This document shows, piece by piece, positions 27,360 to 36,262 of a DNA stretch of 64,000 nucleotides; positions within the stretch are counted from its first letter, which is position 1, and every line of letters begins with the position of its first letter. Under the pieces are notes generated by a model. It was not told where the DNA came from. It saw nothing but the letters and a program-made list of their open reading frames with translations, and made no database searches. A program made the translations under genes and the position numbers. This DNA is from Acinetobacter sp. ANC 4173 (GTDB lineage: Bacteria; Pseudomonadota; Gammaproteobacteria; Pseudomonadales; Moraxellaceae), in the NCBI RefSeq assembly GCF_004331255.1, contig NZ_SJOF01000003.1:186001-250000 (forward strand), in the 5' to 3' direction.

Positions 27360-27995
27360 ATGAATCATCTTCACACCACCTCTGTCCTCCCAAGTAAACA
27401 ACAAATTCAACAATTGCCTGTTTTTCAAAATTTGGCGCCCGAGCAAATTCAACTGATTTCCAAGCTAGAACACTGCCATACCCTGCAAGACGAACTGTTT
27501 TCCACCCCTTTATTTGGCTTTGATTCCGAATCTAAACCGACCTTTCGTAAGGGTGAAGTCGCAACTGGCCCACATGTGATTCAATTAGCAACCGTTGATC
27601 AGGCGTATGTTTTCCAAATTAGCCCTGCCATTTTGGACTTTTTAACCCCAATTTTTGAAAATTCTGAACAATTGAAGGTTGGCTTTGGTCTAAAAAATGA
27701 TGCGCATCTGTTTCGTAAAAAAGGCATTCATTTCAATCAGGTGCTTGATCTGTCTAAAGCTTTTCACGCCTTTGGCATCACCACTCCTGTAGGCGTTAAA
27801 AATGCCATGGCATTGCTGTTTCAAGTGAATTTTCCCAAAAGTAAAAGTGTCAGTACCTCCAATTGGAGCAAATTCCCTTTAAGCCCTGCACAAATTCAAT
27901 ACGCGGCCGCAGATGCCTATGCACCTGTGCTAATTTATCAAGAATTACAACGTTTAGGCATTACTTTGCCTGCTGCACAGCATAGAACGAAATAA
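27360..27995 (+). CDS. DEDDy 3'-5' exonuclease domain protein
   Basis: 211-residue RNase D-like exonuclease. The DEDDy residues are visible: FGFDSESKPTF (Asp, Glu), GFGLKNDAHLF (Asp) and IQYAAADAYAPVLIY (Tyr...Asp). There is no HRDC domain, so it is a compact WRN-exo/RNase-D type enzyme for RNA or DNA ends. The ATG start lacks a clear ribosome-binding site. Co-directional with hisA downstream but separated from it by 85 bp. Confidence 0.85.
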   Translation: MNHLHTTSVLPSKQQIQQLPVFQNLAPEQIQLISKLEHCHTLQDELFSTPLFGFDSESKPTFRKGEVATGPHVIQLATVDQAYVFQISPAILDFLTPIFENSEQLKVGFGLKNDAHLFRKKGIHFNQVLDLSKAFHAFGITTPVGVKNAMALLFQVNFPKSKSVSTSNWSKFPLSPAQIQYAAADAYAPVLIYQELQRLGITLPAAQHRTK

Positions 27996-28080
27996 AAGCA
28001 ACATCTTGCTTAGATATTTGCCAATACTTTGCTAAGATTGCGGCGAATAAATTCTACAAGATCGGGTAAGGAGCGAAAGC

Positions 28081-28812
28081 ATGCTGATCATCCCTGCAAT
28101 TGACCTGAAAGATGGCAAATGTGTCCGTTTAAAACAAGGCCGTATGGAAGACGATACCGTATTTTCTGATGACCCTGTGGCAACTGCACAGCATTGGGTT
28201 AATGAAGGCGCACGTCGCTTACATTTGGTCGATTTAAACGGTGCTTTCGCAGGTACTCCGATTCATAAACCTGTAGTTGAAGCGATTGCCAAAGCACAAC
28301 CTGAGCTGCCAATTCAAATTGGTGGCGGTATCCGTTCACTGGAAACCATTGAGCATTATTTAGATGCTGGCGTGTCTTTTGTGATTATTGGCACCAAAGC
28401 GGTGAAAGAACCTGAGTTTGTTGAAGAAGCCTGTAAGAAATTTGCCGGTCGCATTATTGTCGGTATTGACGCCATAAATGGCATGGTCGCAACTGATGGT
28501 TGGGCAAATGTCACTGACGTTAAAGCCACTGATCTGGCAAAACGTTTTGCAGATGCAGGTGTATCGAGCATTGTGTATACCGATATTGCCCGTGATGGCA
28601 TGATGCAAGGTGTAAACGTAGAACAAACGGTTCATTTGGCACAATACTCAGGCTTGCCTGTGATTGCCTCTGGTGGTGTAACCAATTTAGATGACGTACG
28701 CAACTTAAAAGGTCAGCCAGGTATTCTGGGCGCCATTACAGGTCGTGCCATTTACGAAGGTTCATTGAACTTACGTGAAGCACAGCTGTTATTGGATGAG
28801 CAAGCGCTTTAA
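28081..28812 (+). CDS. hisA: ProFAR isomerase HisA
   Basis: 243-residue TIM-barrel isomerase of histidine synthesis. N-terminal [16 protein letters not shown] with catalytic Asp, IQIGGGIRS phosphate site, [12 protein letters not shown] with second catalytic Asp, and [24 protein letters not shown] gives a strong ribosome-binding site. Ends at a terminator. Confidence 0.96.
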   Translation: MLIIPAIDLKDGKCVRLKQGRMEDDTVFSDDPVATAQHWVNEGARRLHLVDLNGAFAGTPIHKPVVEAIAKAQPELPIQIGGGIRSLETIEHYLDAGVSFVIIGTKAVKEPEFVEEACKKFAGRIIVGIDAINGMVATDGWANVTDVKATDLAKRFADAGVSSIVYTDIARDGMMQGVNVEQTVHLAQYSGLPVIASGGVTNLDDVRNLKGQPGILGAITGRAIYEGSLNLREAQLLLDEQAL

Positions 28813-28823
28813 TTCCAAGCACT

Positions 28824-28853
28824 AAAAAAGAGGTCACAAGACCTCTTTTTTTT
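28824..28853 (+). terminator. Terminator after hisA
   Basis: AAAGAGGTC-ACAA-GACCTCTTT hairpin followed by T-run. Confidence 0.88.
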
Positions 28854-28888
28854 GTCACTGAACATCTGATTCAGTCCATGTGCTTATT

Positions 28889-29437
28889 TTAGTAAATCGC
28901 ATTACGAATAAATTTAAGCGGAACTGAAGCATGATTGATGTAACGGTAATCAATGGTACTGGCATACACGATTGATTCTCCTGCATGTAATACTTTCACC
29001 TCACCTGCCAAATCTAGGGTGAGTTCTCCTTCAATCACATACAACATCTCACGATAGCCTTCTGGGTCGGGTTCAGCACAATATTGTTCATTGGGCGCCA
29101 AAGTCCACGTCCAAAGTTCCACCTTCTTGCTGGCAGATACGGAAGCCAGAAGTATTGCTTCACTTTGGGCTTGCGTTCCTTGCCATGCCAATGCATTCAC
29201 AACGGCTTGGCCGTGTTGTTCTGGCGCAGCAATCATCTGGGCAAAATCCACCTCAAGTACATCGGCAATTAAGCTGAGTTTCGCCAGACTAATATTGTCT
29301 TGTCCAGTTTCTACCCCTGCCACCATACGCCGACTTAAACCCGCTAAATCTGCCAATTGCTGTTGACTTAAGCCTTTTAGATTACGGTAATGGCGAACAT
29401 TTTGACTCACATATTGTAAAACCGCAGGATGCTTCAT
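28889..29437 (-). CDS. XRE-family regulator with C-terminal cupin domain
   Basis: 182 residues. Helix-turn-helix at about 12-66 (GLSQQQLADLAGLSRRMVAGVETGQDNISLAKL), cupin barrel at about 105-180 (LYVIEGELTLDLAGEV, LHAGESIVYA). This layout senses a small ligand through the cupin. It is divergent from an EamA exporter, with two palindromes of the form GCAATATAnTGC in the shared gap, so it probably represses itself and the exporter. Ligand unknown. Confidence 0.88.
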   Translation of the reverse strand: MKHPAVLQYVSQNVRHYRNLKGLSQQQLADLAGLSRRMVAGVETGQDNISLAKLSLIADVLEVDFAQMIAAPEQHGQAVVNALAWQGTQAQSEAILLASVSASKKVELWTWTLAPNEQYCAEPDPEGYREMLYVIEGELTLDLAGEVKVLHAGESIVYASTIDYRYINHASVPLKFIRNAIY

Positions 29438-29461
29438 ATAGGCATTTCAAGAAAAATTTGA

Positions 29462-29473
29462 GCAATATATTGC
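29462..29473. promoter_or_regulatory. Palindrome 1, likely operator of the XRE-cupin regulator
   Basis: Perfect 12-bp palindrome GCAATATATTGC, 24 bp upstream of the regulator's start. A close copy lies 41 bp away, about four helical turns. Confidence 0.65.
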
Positions 29474-29499
29474 ACAAAAAATAAAAGCATGGCAAGCTA

Positions 29500-29517
29500 T
29501 GTGCAATATACTGCACA
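29500..29517. promoter_or_regulatory. Palindrome 2, likely operator overlapping the exporter start
   Basis: TGTGCAATATACTGCACA is symmetric apart from one base pair, and its core matches palindrome 1. It overlaps the first possible ATG (29499) of the EamA gene, so translation probably starts at 29517 or 29526. Confidence 0.6.
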
Positions 29518-30434
29518 TGACTCCAATGATCGCTATGTTCAATGCACGTTTTGGCTCCAATGCTCCTGTGATTGCCCTGATACTCATTACTTTTATTTGG
29601 GGCGGTACCTTTTTGACGGTGAAATATGCACTCAATTTCAGTTCCCCAATGTTTTTTGTGGGCTGTCGTTTTGCCTGTGCGGCAATGATTATTGGCTTAT
29701 TCTCTTTCAAACAACTCAAACATATTACCGCACAAGACTTATTCGCAGGTTGTATTATCGGCTGTATGCTCACCATCGGTTATGGTACGCAAACTGTCGG
29801 TTTACAGACCATTAGCAGCAGTGAATCGGCATTTTTAACCGCATTGTATGTGCCCTTAGTCCCTGTATTATTGTGGTTAATTTTCCGTAAAGCCCCACAT
29901 TTTATGATTTGGATTGGCGCGCTTTGTGCGTTTATAGGCTTGGTTTTATTGACGGGTAATGGTTTCCATGCAATCACTTTAAATTTTGGTCAGGTAGTAA
30001 CTTTACTCGGCGCAATTGGAATCGCATTAGAAATTATTCTGATTGGTTATTTTGCCCCAAAAGTAAATTTAGGTCGGGTGACAGTTATTCAACTGGCGGT
30101 GGCGTCTTTACTGGCGTTTGCCTCAATGCCACTGGTGGGTGAACATACCATTCCTAGCTTTTCATGGCCTCTGCTCAGTATCGCGATAGGTTTGGGTCTC
30201 GCCAGTGCCTTGATTCAATATGTTATGAATTGGGCACAACGTTCGGTAGCCCCTTCACAAGCGGCCATTATCTATGCAGGCGAACCCGTTTGGGCAGCAC
30301 TTTTTGGACGCCTTGCAGGTGAACGCTTGGCACCATTGGCTTTATTGGGTGGTGTATTGGTGGTTTTTGGTATCCTCATCAGTGAATGGAAACCCAAACG
30401 CTTGAAATCCAAAACAGAAATTGAACAACTCTAA
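29517..30434 (+). CDS. EamA/DMT-family exporter
   Basis: About 305 residues with ten predicted TM helices in two EamA repeats. Signs: VIALILITFIWGGTFLTVKYAL at the start, SSPMFFVGCRFACAAMI, SSSESAFLTALYVPLVPVLLWL and the second-repeat SQAAIIYAGEPVWAALFGRLAGERLAP. Substrates in this family are amino acids, metabolites or toxic compounds; here unknown. The frame is open from 29499, but an operator-like palindrome covers that ATG. Divergent from and probably controlled by the XRE-cupin regulator. Confidence 0.85.
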   Translation: MTPMIAMFNARFGSNAPVIALILITFIWGGTFLTVKYALNFSSPMFFVGCRFACAAMIIGLFSFKQLKHITAQDLFAGCIIGCMLTIGYGTQTVGLQTISSSESAFLTALYVPLVPVLLWLIFRKAPHFMIWIGALCAFIGLVLLTGNGFHAITLNFGQVVTLLGAIGIALEIILIGYFAPKVNLGRVTVIQLAVASLLAFASMPLVGEHTIPSFSWPLLSIAIGLGLASALIQYVMNWAQRSVAPSQAAIIYAGEPVWAALFGRLAGERLAPLALLGGVLVVFGILISEWKPKRLKSKTEIEQL

Positions 30435-30446
30435 TGACATAAAAAA

Positions 30447-30480
30447 ATGAAGTCGACTGCTAACTTCAATCGACTTCATC
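30447..30480. terminator. Terminator between EamA gene and the FAD oxidoreductase
   Basis: ATGAAGTCGA...TCGACTTCAT inverted repeat (loop contains CTGCTAACTTCAA) with A-run on the left, between converging genes. Confidence 0.7.
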
Positions 30481-30494
30481 ATCACGTGATCTAT

Positions 30495-31907
30495 TTAGAA
30501 CGACACCATTTTCCCTGGATTCATCATGGCGCCAATGCCATACATACTCTTGGCAATCGGAATGACAATCGGTGCCAATGCACGCCCCATTGGAATATTC
30601 ATGTGTTGGATTTTGGTCAGCATTTCAAAATCATCGGACAGCCCCAAGAAATCATCGGCAATGGCTTTCCCAATCCGTACCGTTTGCGCCACGCCATGCC
30701 CACTCCAACCCTGTACCGCATAAATTGGATATTGATTGCCAAATTTACGACTGTCCGTAGCGCCATTCACGGTTAAATCGGTGGTTCCACTCCAAACAAA
30801 ATCAAGTTCGACCTGCTTAAGTTGCGGAAATACATGTTGAATACGCCCTAACAAATAATCATGTGTTTGTGCTGCATCCCAACATGAGCCTGTCCCTTCT
30901 CCCCCAAACAATAAGCGGTTTTTTGATACACCGCGGTAATAGTCAATCTGAAACTGCGTGTCATAGACAGGGAGATCCGTCGGGAGCAATGCTTTTAAAT
31001 CAAGCTCGAGTGGCGCTGTAGTACACACATAGGTATAAAACGGAATAGTGGTTTGTTTGTGTTCTTCTAGCAACTTAAACGAAGCATGATGTACGGCCAT
31101 CACCACACTTTTACGCGCTTTAATGACCCCATTGGCCGTAGTGACATAAATACCATCGCCACGTTCTTGTATGGATTGCACTTCAGTTTGCTCATAAATT
31201 TTGCCACCATTTTGACAAAAGCCATACGCCAAACCACGGGTCAAGGCTAAAGGATGAATGTGTCCACCGAGGTGATCCAACAACCCGCCAAAATAATGTT
31301 CAGAAGCGACGTGTTCACGCAACTCATCCTGATTTAAGAGCGACGTATGAGTTTCTTGCAAATACTCACGTGCTTGCATCCCTGCGCGCAAAGCATCTAA
31401 ATGCCCAGGGTGTACCGCAGCCGTAATATGACCGCGTTTGCGTTGCAATTCCAACTCATATTTTTCACTGATGCCGTCAATTAAGGCCATAGCTTCAGTG
31501 GACGTGAAATGCCATAACCTTTTCGCATCTTCAAAACTGAAATGCTCTACCATGGTTTCGGCTTCCCAACGTGCCAAGCCGGGAGTCAGTTGTCCCCCAT
31601 TACGCCCAGATGCAGCACTGCCGATACGGTTTTTTTCGACCAGTACGGTGTCTACACCTTGTTCAGCCAAATGCAAAGCGGTGGATGTTCCCAATAATCC
31701 CCCACCAATAACTAAAACATCACAGACCATATCGGCATTTAAAGATGCAAATTGATGCCATGTTTTTAATGAACTTTCATAGTAATTTGCAGGATGACTA
31801 AACTCGTCCCGCTTCGGATTAAGCCAATTCCACTCTTTGCCACTGTGTAAAGCATGACTGGCCCTATACTCCACGTCATTTTCAAATATTGGTTTATTTA
31901 TCTTCAT
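30495..31907 (-). CDS. FAD-dependent amine oxidoreductase, PuuB-like
   Basis: About 470 residues of the DAO family. N-terminal Trp/Tyr-rich leader (EWNWLNPKRDEFSHPANYYESS), FAD-binding motif DVLVIGGGLLGTSTALHLAEQG (about 66-87), VEKNRIGSAASGRNGGQ and C-terminal YAVQGWSGHGVAQTVRIGKAIA. This resembles gamma-glutamylputrescine oxidase PuuB, but substrate could be another amine. A permease follows 39 bp upstream on the same strand (33278-31947), so uptake and oxidation are likely linked. Start taken as ATG 31907; GTG 31916 is also possible. Confidence 0.82.
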   Translation of the reverse strand: MKINKPIFENDVEYRASHALHSGKEWNWLNPKRDEFSHPANYYESSLKTWHQFASLNADMVCDVLVIGGGLLGTSTALHLAEQGVDTVLVEKNRIGSAASGRNGGQLTPGLARWEAETMVEHFSFEDAKRLWHFTSTEAMALIDGISEKYELELQRKRGHITAAVHPGHLDALRAGMQAREYLQETHTSLLNQDELREHVASEHYFGGLLDHLGGHIHPLALTRGLAYGFCQNGGKIYEQTEVQSIQERGDGIYVTTANGVIKARKSVVMAVHHASFKLLEEHKQTTIPFYTYVCTTAPLELDLKALLPTDLPVYDTQFQIDYYRGVSKNRLLFGGEGTGSCWDAAQTHDYLLGRIQHVFPQLKQVELDFVWSGTTDLTVNGATDSRKFGNQYPIYAVQGWSGHGVAQTVRIGKAIADDFLGLSDDFEMLTKIQHMNIPMGRALAPIVIPIAKSMYGIGAMMNPGKMVSF

Positions 31908-31946
31908 GTCGTTCACACTCTCATTTACTTTATTTTCATGTCAGGT

Positions 31947-33278
31947 CTAATAAGCATTTTCGATCACAATATTTTGTCTTTTCAGTCTTTTATAAATAAA
32001 TAAGCCAATACCAACAGCCAACCAAGAACAGCCAAAGATCAAGGCATTACGCTCTAAATTTACCCAGAGTCCAATCATGACTGTTACTGATAAAAGCGGC
32101 AGAATCAGGTTAAAAAATTTGTTTTTCAACCCTTGTGTTTGTTTGTCGCGCAAATAGAATTTGACGAAGACCGAGAAATTCACTGCGGTAAAAGCAATCA
32201 AGGCACCAAAACTAATCATGCTCACCACCGTCGCCAACTCAAGAAAAATGGCAGACAGTGAAATTAGTCCAATGGTCAATACGGCATACAGCGGAGTGCC
32301 TAATTTTGCATGCAGTTGCCCAAACGTTGCTTTGGGAAAAATGCCATCTTTAGCCATAATATGAATTAAACGTGAAGCGCTGGCATGCGTTGCCAAACCT
32401 GAAGCAAAGGTATTCATAATTTGGGCGCACAAGAAAACCGCTTGGAATAAAGCACCTCCCACATACAGCACAATTTCAGGCAAGGCTTCATCTGGCTTGT
32501 TAAAGCGCACATTGCTTGGGAAATACAATTGAATGAACCATGAAGCCGTGAAGAAAATGACACCCCCCAGCAATGTGGTGAGCAACACCGCACGTGGAAT
32601 ATTCTTTTTCGGATCTTTGGTTTCATGGGCCAATGTGGTCACGGCGTCGAAACCCAAAAATGAAAAACACAGAATAGATGCGCCCGCAATCAAAGGTAGA
32701 ACCGTGGTATCTCCGTTAAATAAAGGGGCTAAGGTCAATACATGCGCATAACCTTGTTCTGAACCCACGCCCTGAATAACCAAATAAATAAACACCACCA
32801 TGAGCAATAGCGGCATAAATACAAAAAGCAGACTTAAATTTGCCAAGAAATTAATGCGGAAGCAGTTAATCAGCGTCACGATACCAGTGAACAAAGCAAC
32901 CCAAACCCAATACGGCACACTGGGAATCACAGCTTCTAAATAAATGCCTGCCAATAAAGCATTCACCAAAGGCAGCAAAAGATAATCCAGCAATGAACAC
33001 CAACCCACAAAGAAACCTGCTTTTGCTCCGCAGGACTGCGCCGTGTAATTATAAGCTGAACCCGAATCTTCACTGATTCGACTGAAACGTGCGTAACTAA
33101 ACGCCGTTAAGAGCATCGCAAATAGCGCCAAAACATAAGCGAGTGGCACTCGACCTTCGGTCACCCCCGAAACGATACCAAAAGTATCGAATACCACCAT
33201 GGGGGTCATATACGCCACACCAATAATAATGACTTGCCACAAGGACAACGATCTTAAAGAAACCTCTGTTCTTTTCAT
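31947..33278 (-). CDS. APC-family amino acid/polyamine permease
   Basis: 443-residue transporter with about 12 TMs. MKRTEVSLRSLSLWQVIIIGVAYMTPM and the consensus-like SEDSGSAYNYTAQSCGAKAGFFVGW mark the APC superfamily. TM6/TM7 region has LCFSFLGFDAVTTLAHETKDPKKNIPRA. It is closest in layout to PuuP-like putrescine importers. Transcribed just before the PuuB-like oxidoreductase, likely an operon for catabolism of an amine. Confidence 0.88.
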   Translation of the reverse strand: MKRTEVSLRSLSLWQVIIIGVAYMTPMVVFDTFGIVSGVTEGRVPLAYVLALFAMLLTAFSYARFSRISEDSGSAYNYTAQSCGAKAGFFVGWCSLLDYLLLPLVNALLAGIYLEAVIPSVPYWVWVALFTGIVTLINCFRINFLANLSLLFVFMPLLLMVVFIYLVIQGVGSEQGYAHVLTLAPLFNGDTTVLPLIAGASILCFSFLGFDAVTTLAHETKDPKKNIPRAVLLTTLLGGVIFFTASWFIQLYFPSNVRFNKPDEALPEIVLYVGGALFQAVFLCAQIMNTFASGLATHASASRLIHIMAKDGIFPKATFGQLHAKLGTPLYAVLTIGLISLSAIFLELATVVSMISFGALIAFTAVNFSVFVKFYLRDKQTQGLKNKFFNLILPLLSVTVMIGLWVNLERNALIFGCSWLAVGIGLFIYKRLKRQNIVIENAY

Positions 33279-33375
33279 TTAAACTCCATTTACATATTTT
33301 ATTTAACTTAATTATTTTTTTGCAACAACTATGCCATATAATATAAAAAATCTTATTTTAAAATGAGACAAGTTA

Positions 33376-33735
33376 ATGCCTAGATACTCTGTTGAACTAC
33401 GTAAAGCTGCAATTCAAGCCTACAAGATAACCGACTACAAAGTAGCGGTATGCAAACAATTTAACATTTCCCGTGTCACCCTCGATGCTTGGATCAAGCT
33501 TGAAGAAGAAACCGGAGATCTTGTCCCCAAGCCGAGTGAAAAGCGTGGTGCACCAAATCATATCAAGGACTGGAATAGCTTCCAAGTCTTTGTTAAAAAA
33601 ACAAAATTTCAGAATATTAGTGATCTAGTTCCGCTTTTTGAACAGGAGTTTGGCTATACGGTTTCGTATGCCGTTTTGGTCCGTGCAATCCATGTTTTGG
33701 GCTTACGTCGACGTCGTGGTCGCTTCTATTGTTAA
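33376..33735 (+). CDS. IS630-type helix-turn-helix protein without its transposase half
   Basis: 119 residues that resemble the N-terminal DNA-binding part of IS630 transposases: MPRYSVELRKAAIQAYKITD, HTH around KQFNISRVTLDAWIK, and the second small domain ending VRAIHVLGLRRRRGRF. It has its own stop, and no DDE domain or terminal inverted repeats are visible downstream; the next 415 bp are AT-rich repeats. Either a remnant of an IS, or a domesticated DNA-binding protein. A role as regulator of the divergent permease gene is possible but unsupported. Confidence 0.65.
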   Translation: MPRYSVELRKAAIQAYKITDYKVAVCKQFNISRVTLDAWIKLEEETGDLVPKPSEKRGAPNHIKDWNSFQVFVKKTKFQNISDLVPLFEQEFGYTVSYAVLVRAIHVLGLRRRRGRFYC

Positions 33736-33815
33736 TCAAGTTTTAGGCTATTTTTAAATAAATTAAGCTTACATATTTAATTAAATAAATGTACATATAT
33801 GTAAAGTTAATTTAT

Positions 33816-33938
33816 TAAAAACGTAAATTATAATTATTAAAAATGTAATTTTAAAAATATAAAAAAGTAAATTATAATTATTAAAAATGTAACTTTATAA
33901 ATATAAAAAAGTAAATTTAAAATATTAAAGATGTAAAT
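33816..33938. repeat. 44-bp tandem repeat, about 2.7 copies
   Basis: Units begin AAAAACGTAAATTATAATTA at 33816-33818 and recur with a 44-bp period at 33861 and about 33905 (the GTAAATTA landmarks are at 33823, 33867 and 33911). Units 1 and 2 differ at only a few bases, unit 3 has diverged more. Almost pure AT. Confidence 0.75.
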
Positions 33939-34054
33939 GATTTACCAGAAATTTCAAAACTTTAAAACGATCATGTAAAGTCTACACGCTGAAAAAGCCC
34001 AGCTTGGGGCACAATACTGCCAAGCAGTGGTGCACTGGGTCTCAGAATCGGGCA

Positions 34055-34084
34055 AAAAAAGAGTGGCAAATGCCACTCTTTTCC
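34055..34084. terminator. Terminator hairpin
   Basis: AAAAAGAGTGGCA-AA-TGCCACTCTTTT, flanked by A and T runs, so active in either direction; probably ends the minus-strand gene at 34151. Confidence 0.75.
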
Positions 34085-34150
34085 ATTTGAGATTCCATCT
34101 CATTTTGAACTACAGCCAAGGCCTTACTTCCATGCTTTTATCTCAATTTT

Positions 34151-34537
34151 TTAAATGGGCTGATTATCATTTAAAGTGATAATGCCGCGAATAGCACGAT
34201 AGACAATCCAAATCCATGCCAGTGCGATTACGCCAATACAAAAGATGCTACTGCCCAAAGCAACACCCGCAAACAGGTCAGGATTATTCCCCGTAAAGAA
34301 CAAGAAAAAGAATGGCACAAATGCAATCACGTTCCAGAATAAATACCACCAGAAGCTGCGAATTTGCCATAAAAAGTGACTTTCAAAGATTGAGCCGCGG
34401 ACATCATTCAGTTTGACATAGTTAATAATCAAGGCGATGAGTGCCAACAAGCCGCCAGTAAAAATCGCAATGATATAAAGGACGTATAACACCAGCGTTA
34501 AGCTACGATTAGGATCTTGATCTATGGGTTTATTCAT
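34151..34537 (-). CDS. Small multi-TM membrane protein, DUF4870-like
   Basis: 128 residues with three to four TM helices (about 14-38, 60-82, 88-120). LVLYVLYIIAIFTGGLLALIALIINYVK and FESHFLWQIRSFWWYLFW are the kind of pattern seen in DUF4870 proteins. No catalytic residues. The start is preceded by GGGGGAGAAAA. Function unknown. Located 33 bp downstream of the cold-shock/DUF1294 gene, same strand. Confidence 0.72.
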   Translation of the reverse strand: MNKPIDQDPNRSLTLVLYVLYIIAIFTGGLLALIALIINYVKLNDVRGSIFESHFLWQIRSFWWYLFWNVIAFVPFFFLFFTGNNPDLFAGVALGSSIFCIGVIALAWIWIVYRAIRGIITLNDNQPI

Positions 34538-34569
34538 TTTTCTCCCCCTTATTGTTGAAACACGCTCCT

Positions 34570-35184
34570 TTAGATCGGCAAACTATTAAAAGGAGAGATC
34601 AGCCATAAAATAAGTAATAAATTTAAGGCTATAGTACAGAAATACACCTTTCTAAAAGGTTGTTTTTGTGTTTTATGTCGCAGCTTTTGCTGGGCTAACC
34701 ATGCTGCTGGCCATCCGCCCAAAAAAGCCAAAATATGTAGCGTCTGTTCAGGTACACGACGCCCACCCAATTGCGCGGCTTCTTTATCTTGTGCATAGAA
34801 CCAATAACTGGCTGCATTCATTAAACAAATCAATAACAACACCAAACCACTCAGTAGTCCCGCAATCACCAGAACGGCCAAAACCACAAAGTAAGCCATA
34901 CATGCCAGTTGCATCACGGAATGCTTTTGTGGCGGAGTCGGCTTGGCTTTAGGTTTCACACCTGTTTGTGAGGCTTTTAAATAAGTGACCTGTTGTGCCC
35001 GAAAGCGCCCCTGACCATCTAATAAGACAATATATTCCAAGGCGCAGCCAACGATTGGACGCGGACCAGGTCGTGCAAAATCCTTAATATGTAAGAACAC
35101 ACGCTGTTTATTGGGATCATTCGGTTGAATAAAGCCGTAGCCTTTATCATCCAACCATTCTACCAAGCGTCCCTGATCTCGCAT
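34570..35184 (-). CDS. Cold-shock domain / DUF1294 membrane protein
   Basis: 204 residues. Residues about 4-65 form a cold-shock (S1-like) domain with the RNA-binding surface GRLVEWLDDKGYGFIQPND and RVFLHIKDF. Residues about 85-200 contain TM helices and the DUF1294 motif KEAAQLGGRRVPEQTLHILAFLGGWPAAWLAQQKLRHKT. Such fusions suggest a membrane-tethered nucleic-acid binder, with unknown role. AAGGAAGATCAC precedes the ATG. Adjacent to thrB (15 bp) in the same direction. Confidence 0.88.
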   Translation of the reverse strand: MRDQGRLVEWLDDKGYGFIQPNDPNKQRVFLHIKDFARPGPRPIVGCALEYIVLLDGQGRFRAQQVTYLKASQTGVKPKAKPTPPQKHSVMQLACMAYFVVLAVLVIAGLLSGLVLLLICLMNAASYWFYAQDKEAAQLGGRRVPEQTLHILAFLGGWPAAWLAQQKLRHKTQKQPFRKVYFCTIALNLLLILWLISPFNSLPI

Positions 35185-35198
35185 GTGATCTTCCTTGT

Positions 35199-36149
35199 TT
35201 AACCATTTACAAATTTTAAGCGTTCAATCAGCATATTACGCATTTCTAAAGGATTTTTCTGCAAAATGTCGTCACCCGTGCGTCCTTCAGCGGCATTTTT
35301 TTGTGCCACTTGCAAACGCATCATCCAGAAACGACCTGCTGCCATCGCCAAATAAAGCTCCAAACAGGCTTTCTCATCTTCAGTAAGAGGACGAACCGTT
35401 TGATAGGCGGTGAGGAAGGCCAAGGCTTTTTCTTCATCTAAATGCACCTCTGGATATTCAGTACAGAAGTCATTCAGGGTAATGGCGATGTCAAACAACA
35501 ACTCATCTTTGTTCAACTCATAAAAATCGAGAATACCCTTGAGTTGCTCCCCTTCAAATAAGGTGTTGTCACGGAACAAGTCCGAATGAATAAAACCTTT
35601 TGGTCGATCTGGATAAATCACGGTCATGGCATCATACAAACCGAGCAATTCATTCAACAGCACGGTATCTGCTGCATTTAGCGTGGGTTTAATTTCACGT
35701 GACACCTGACGCCAGTATTGATGGTTACGGTATTGGGTACGTTCAAGTGGAAAATCCTGCAAAGCCACATGCATTTTCGCTTGCGCTACCGCAATCGCTT
35801 CCACCTGTGCTAAAGAGGCTGGCATGGGATGTTTACCCATTAAACGCGGGGCAATTTGGGCAGGCTTTTGTTTGATAAAGTGAATCGCTTGCCCAGAATG
35901 TTTTAACGGCACAGGCACCGCTAGACCTTGCTGTCCTAAATGTTCCAATACAGGCACAATTTCACCCGCACCATGTTCATCCATTTCTTCAAATACGGTT
36001 AATACATATTGGCTTTGGTCTTCACAGACCAGAAAATAGTTTGTATTTTGAATACCTCCTTGAATGGGAATCAGGTCAATCACCTCTAATCCATAAGGTG
36101 CTGTGAAGTCCTGAACTTCCTTTAAAGTCAAAGTGGTATAAACCGACAT
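35199..36149 (-). CDS. thrB: Homoserine kinase, aminoglycoside-phosphotransferase fold
   Basis: 316 residues of the ThrB type found in pseudomonads and Acinetobacter, which phosphorylates homoserine for threonine synthesis. N-terminal MSVYTTLTLKEVQDFTAPYG and IQGGIQNTNYFL, catalytic FIHSDLFRDNTLFEG, and metal-binding GILDFYEL match. It begins a minus-strand run followed by the cold-shock gene. Divergent from hisF. Confidence 0.92.
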   Translation of the reverse strand: MSVYTTLTLKEVQDFTAPYGLEVIDLIPIQGGIQNTNYFLVCEDQSQYVLTVFEEMDEHGAGEIVPVLEHLGQQGLAVPVPLKHSGQAIHFIKQKPAQIAPRLMGKHPMPASLAQVEAIAVAQAKMHVALQDFPLERTQYRNHQYWRQVSREIKPTLNAADTVLLNELLGLYDAMTVIYPDRPKGFIHSDLFRDNTLFEGEQLKGILDFYELNKDELLFDIAITLNDFCTEYPEVHLDEEKALAFLTAYQTVRPLTEDEKACLELYLAMAAGRFWMMRLQVAQKNAAEGRTGDDILQKNPLEMRNMLIERLKFVNG

Positions 36150-36262
36150 AGAAAACCTGCGAAAAATCTTACATAAGTTTGATAGAATACAGTTTCAATC
36201 TACCAAGGTGTAGCGCTTGTGTAGGTGAGTTTCATAATCGGCTGTAATTATTGGAAAAAATT

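Larger units (their letters stand above)
33736..34150. other. AT-rich gap with tandem repeats after the IS630-like gene
   Basis: 415 bp without a gene. It holds a 44-bp tandem repeat (annotated separately), then about 100 bp of higher-GC DNA (AAAAGCCCAGCTTGGGGC onward, with a small AGCCCAGCTTGGGGC hairpin) and a terminator at 34055-34083. No transposase remnant could be read. Confidence 0.5.

Noticed and set aside
33816-33938. CRISPR array
   Set aside because: The 44-bp units are contiguous with no unique spacers and have no cas genes nearby, so it is a simple tandem repeat.
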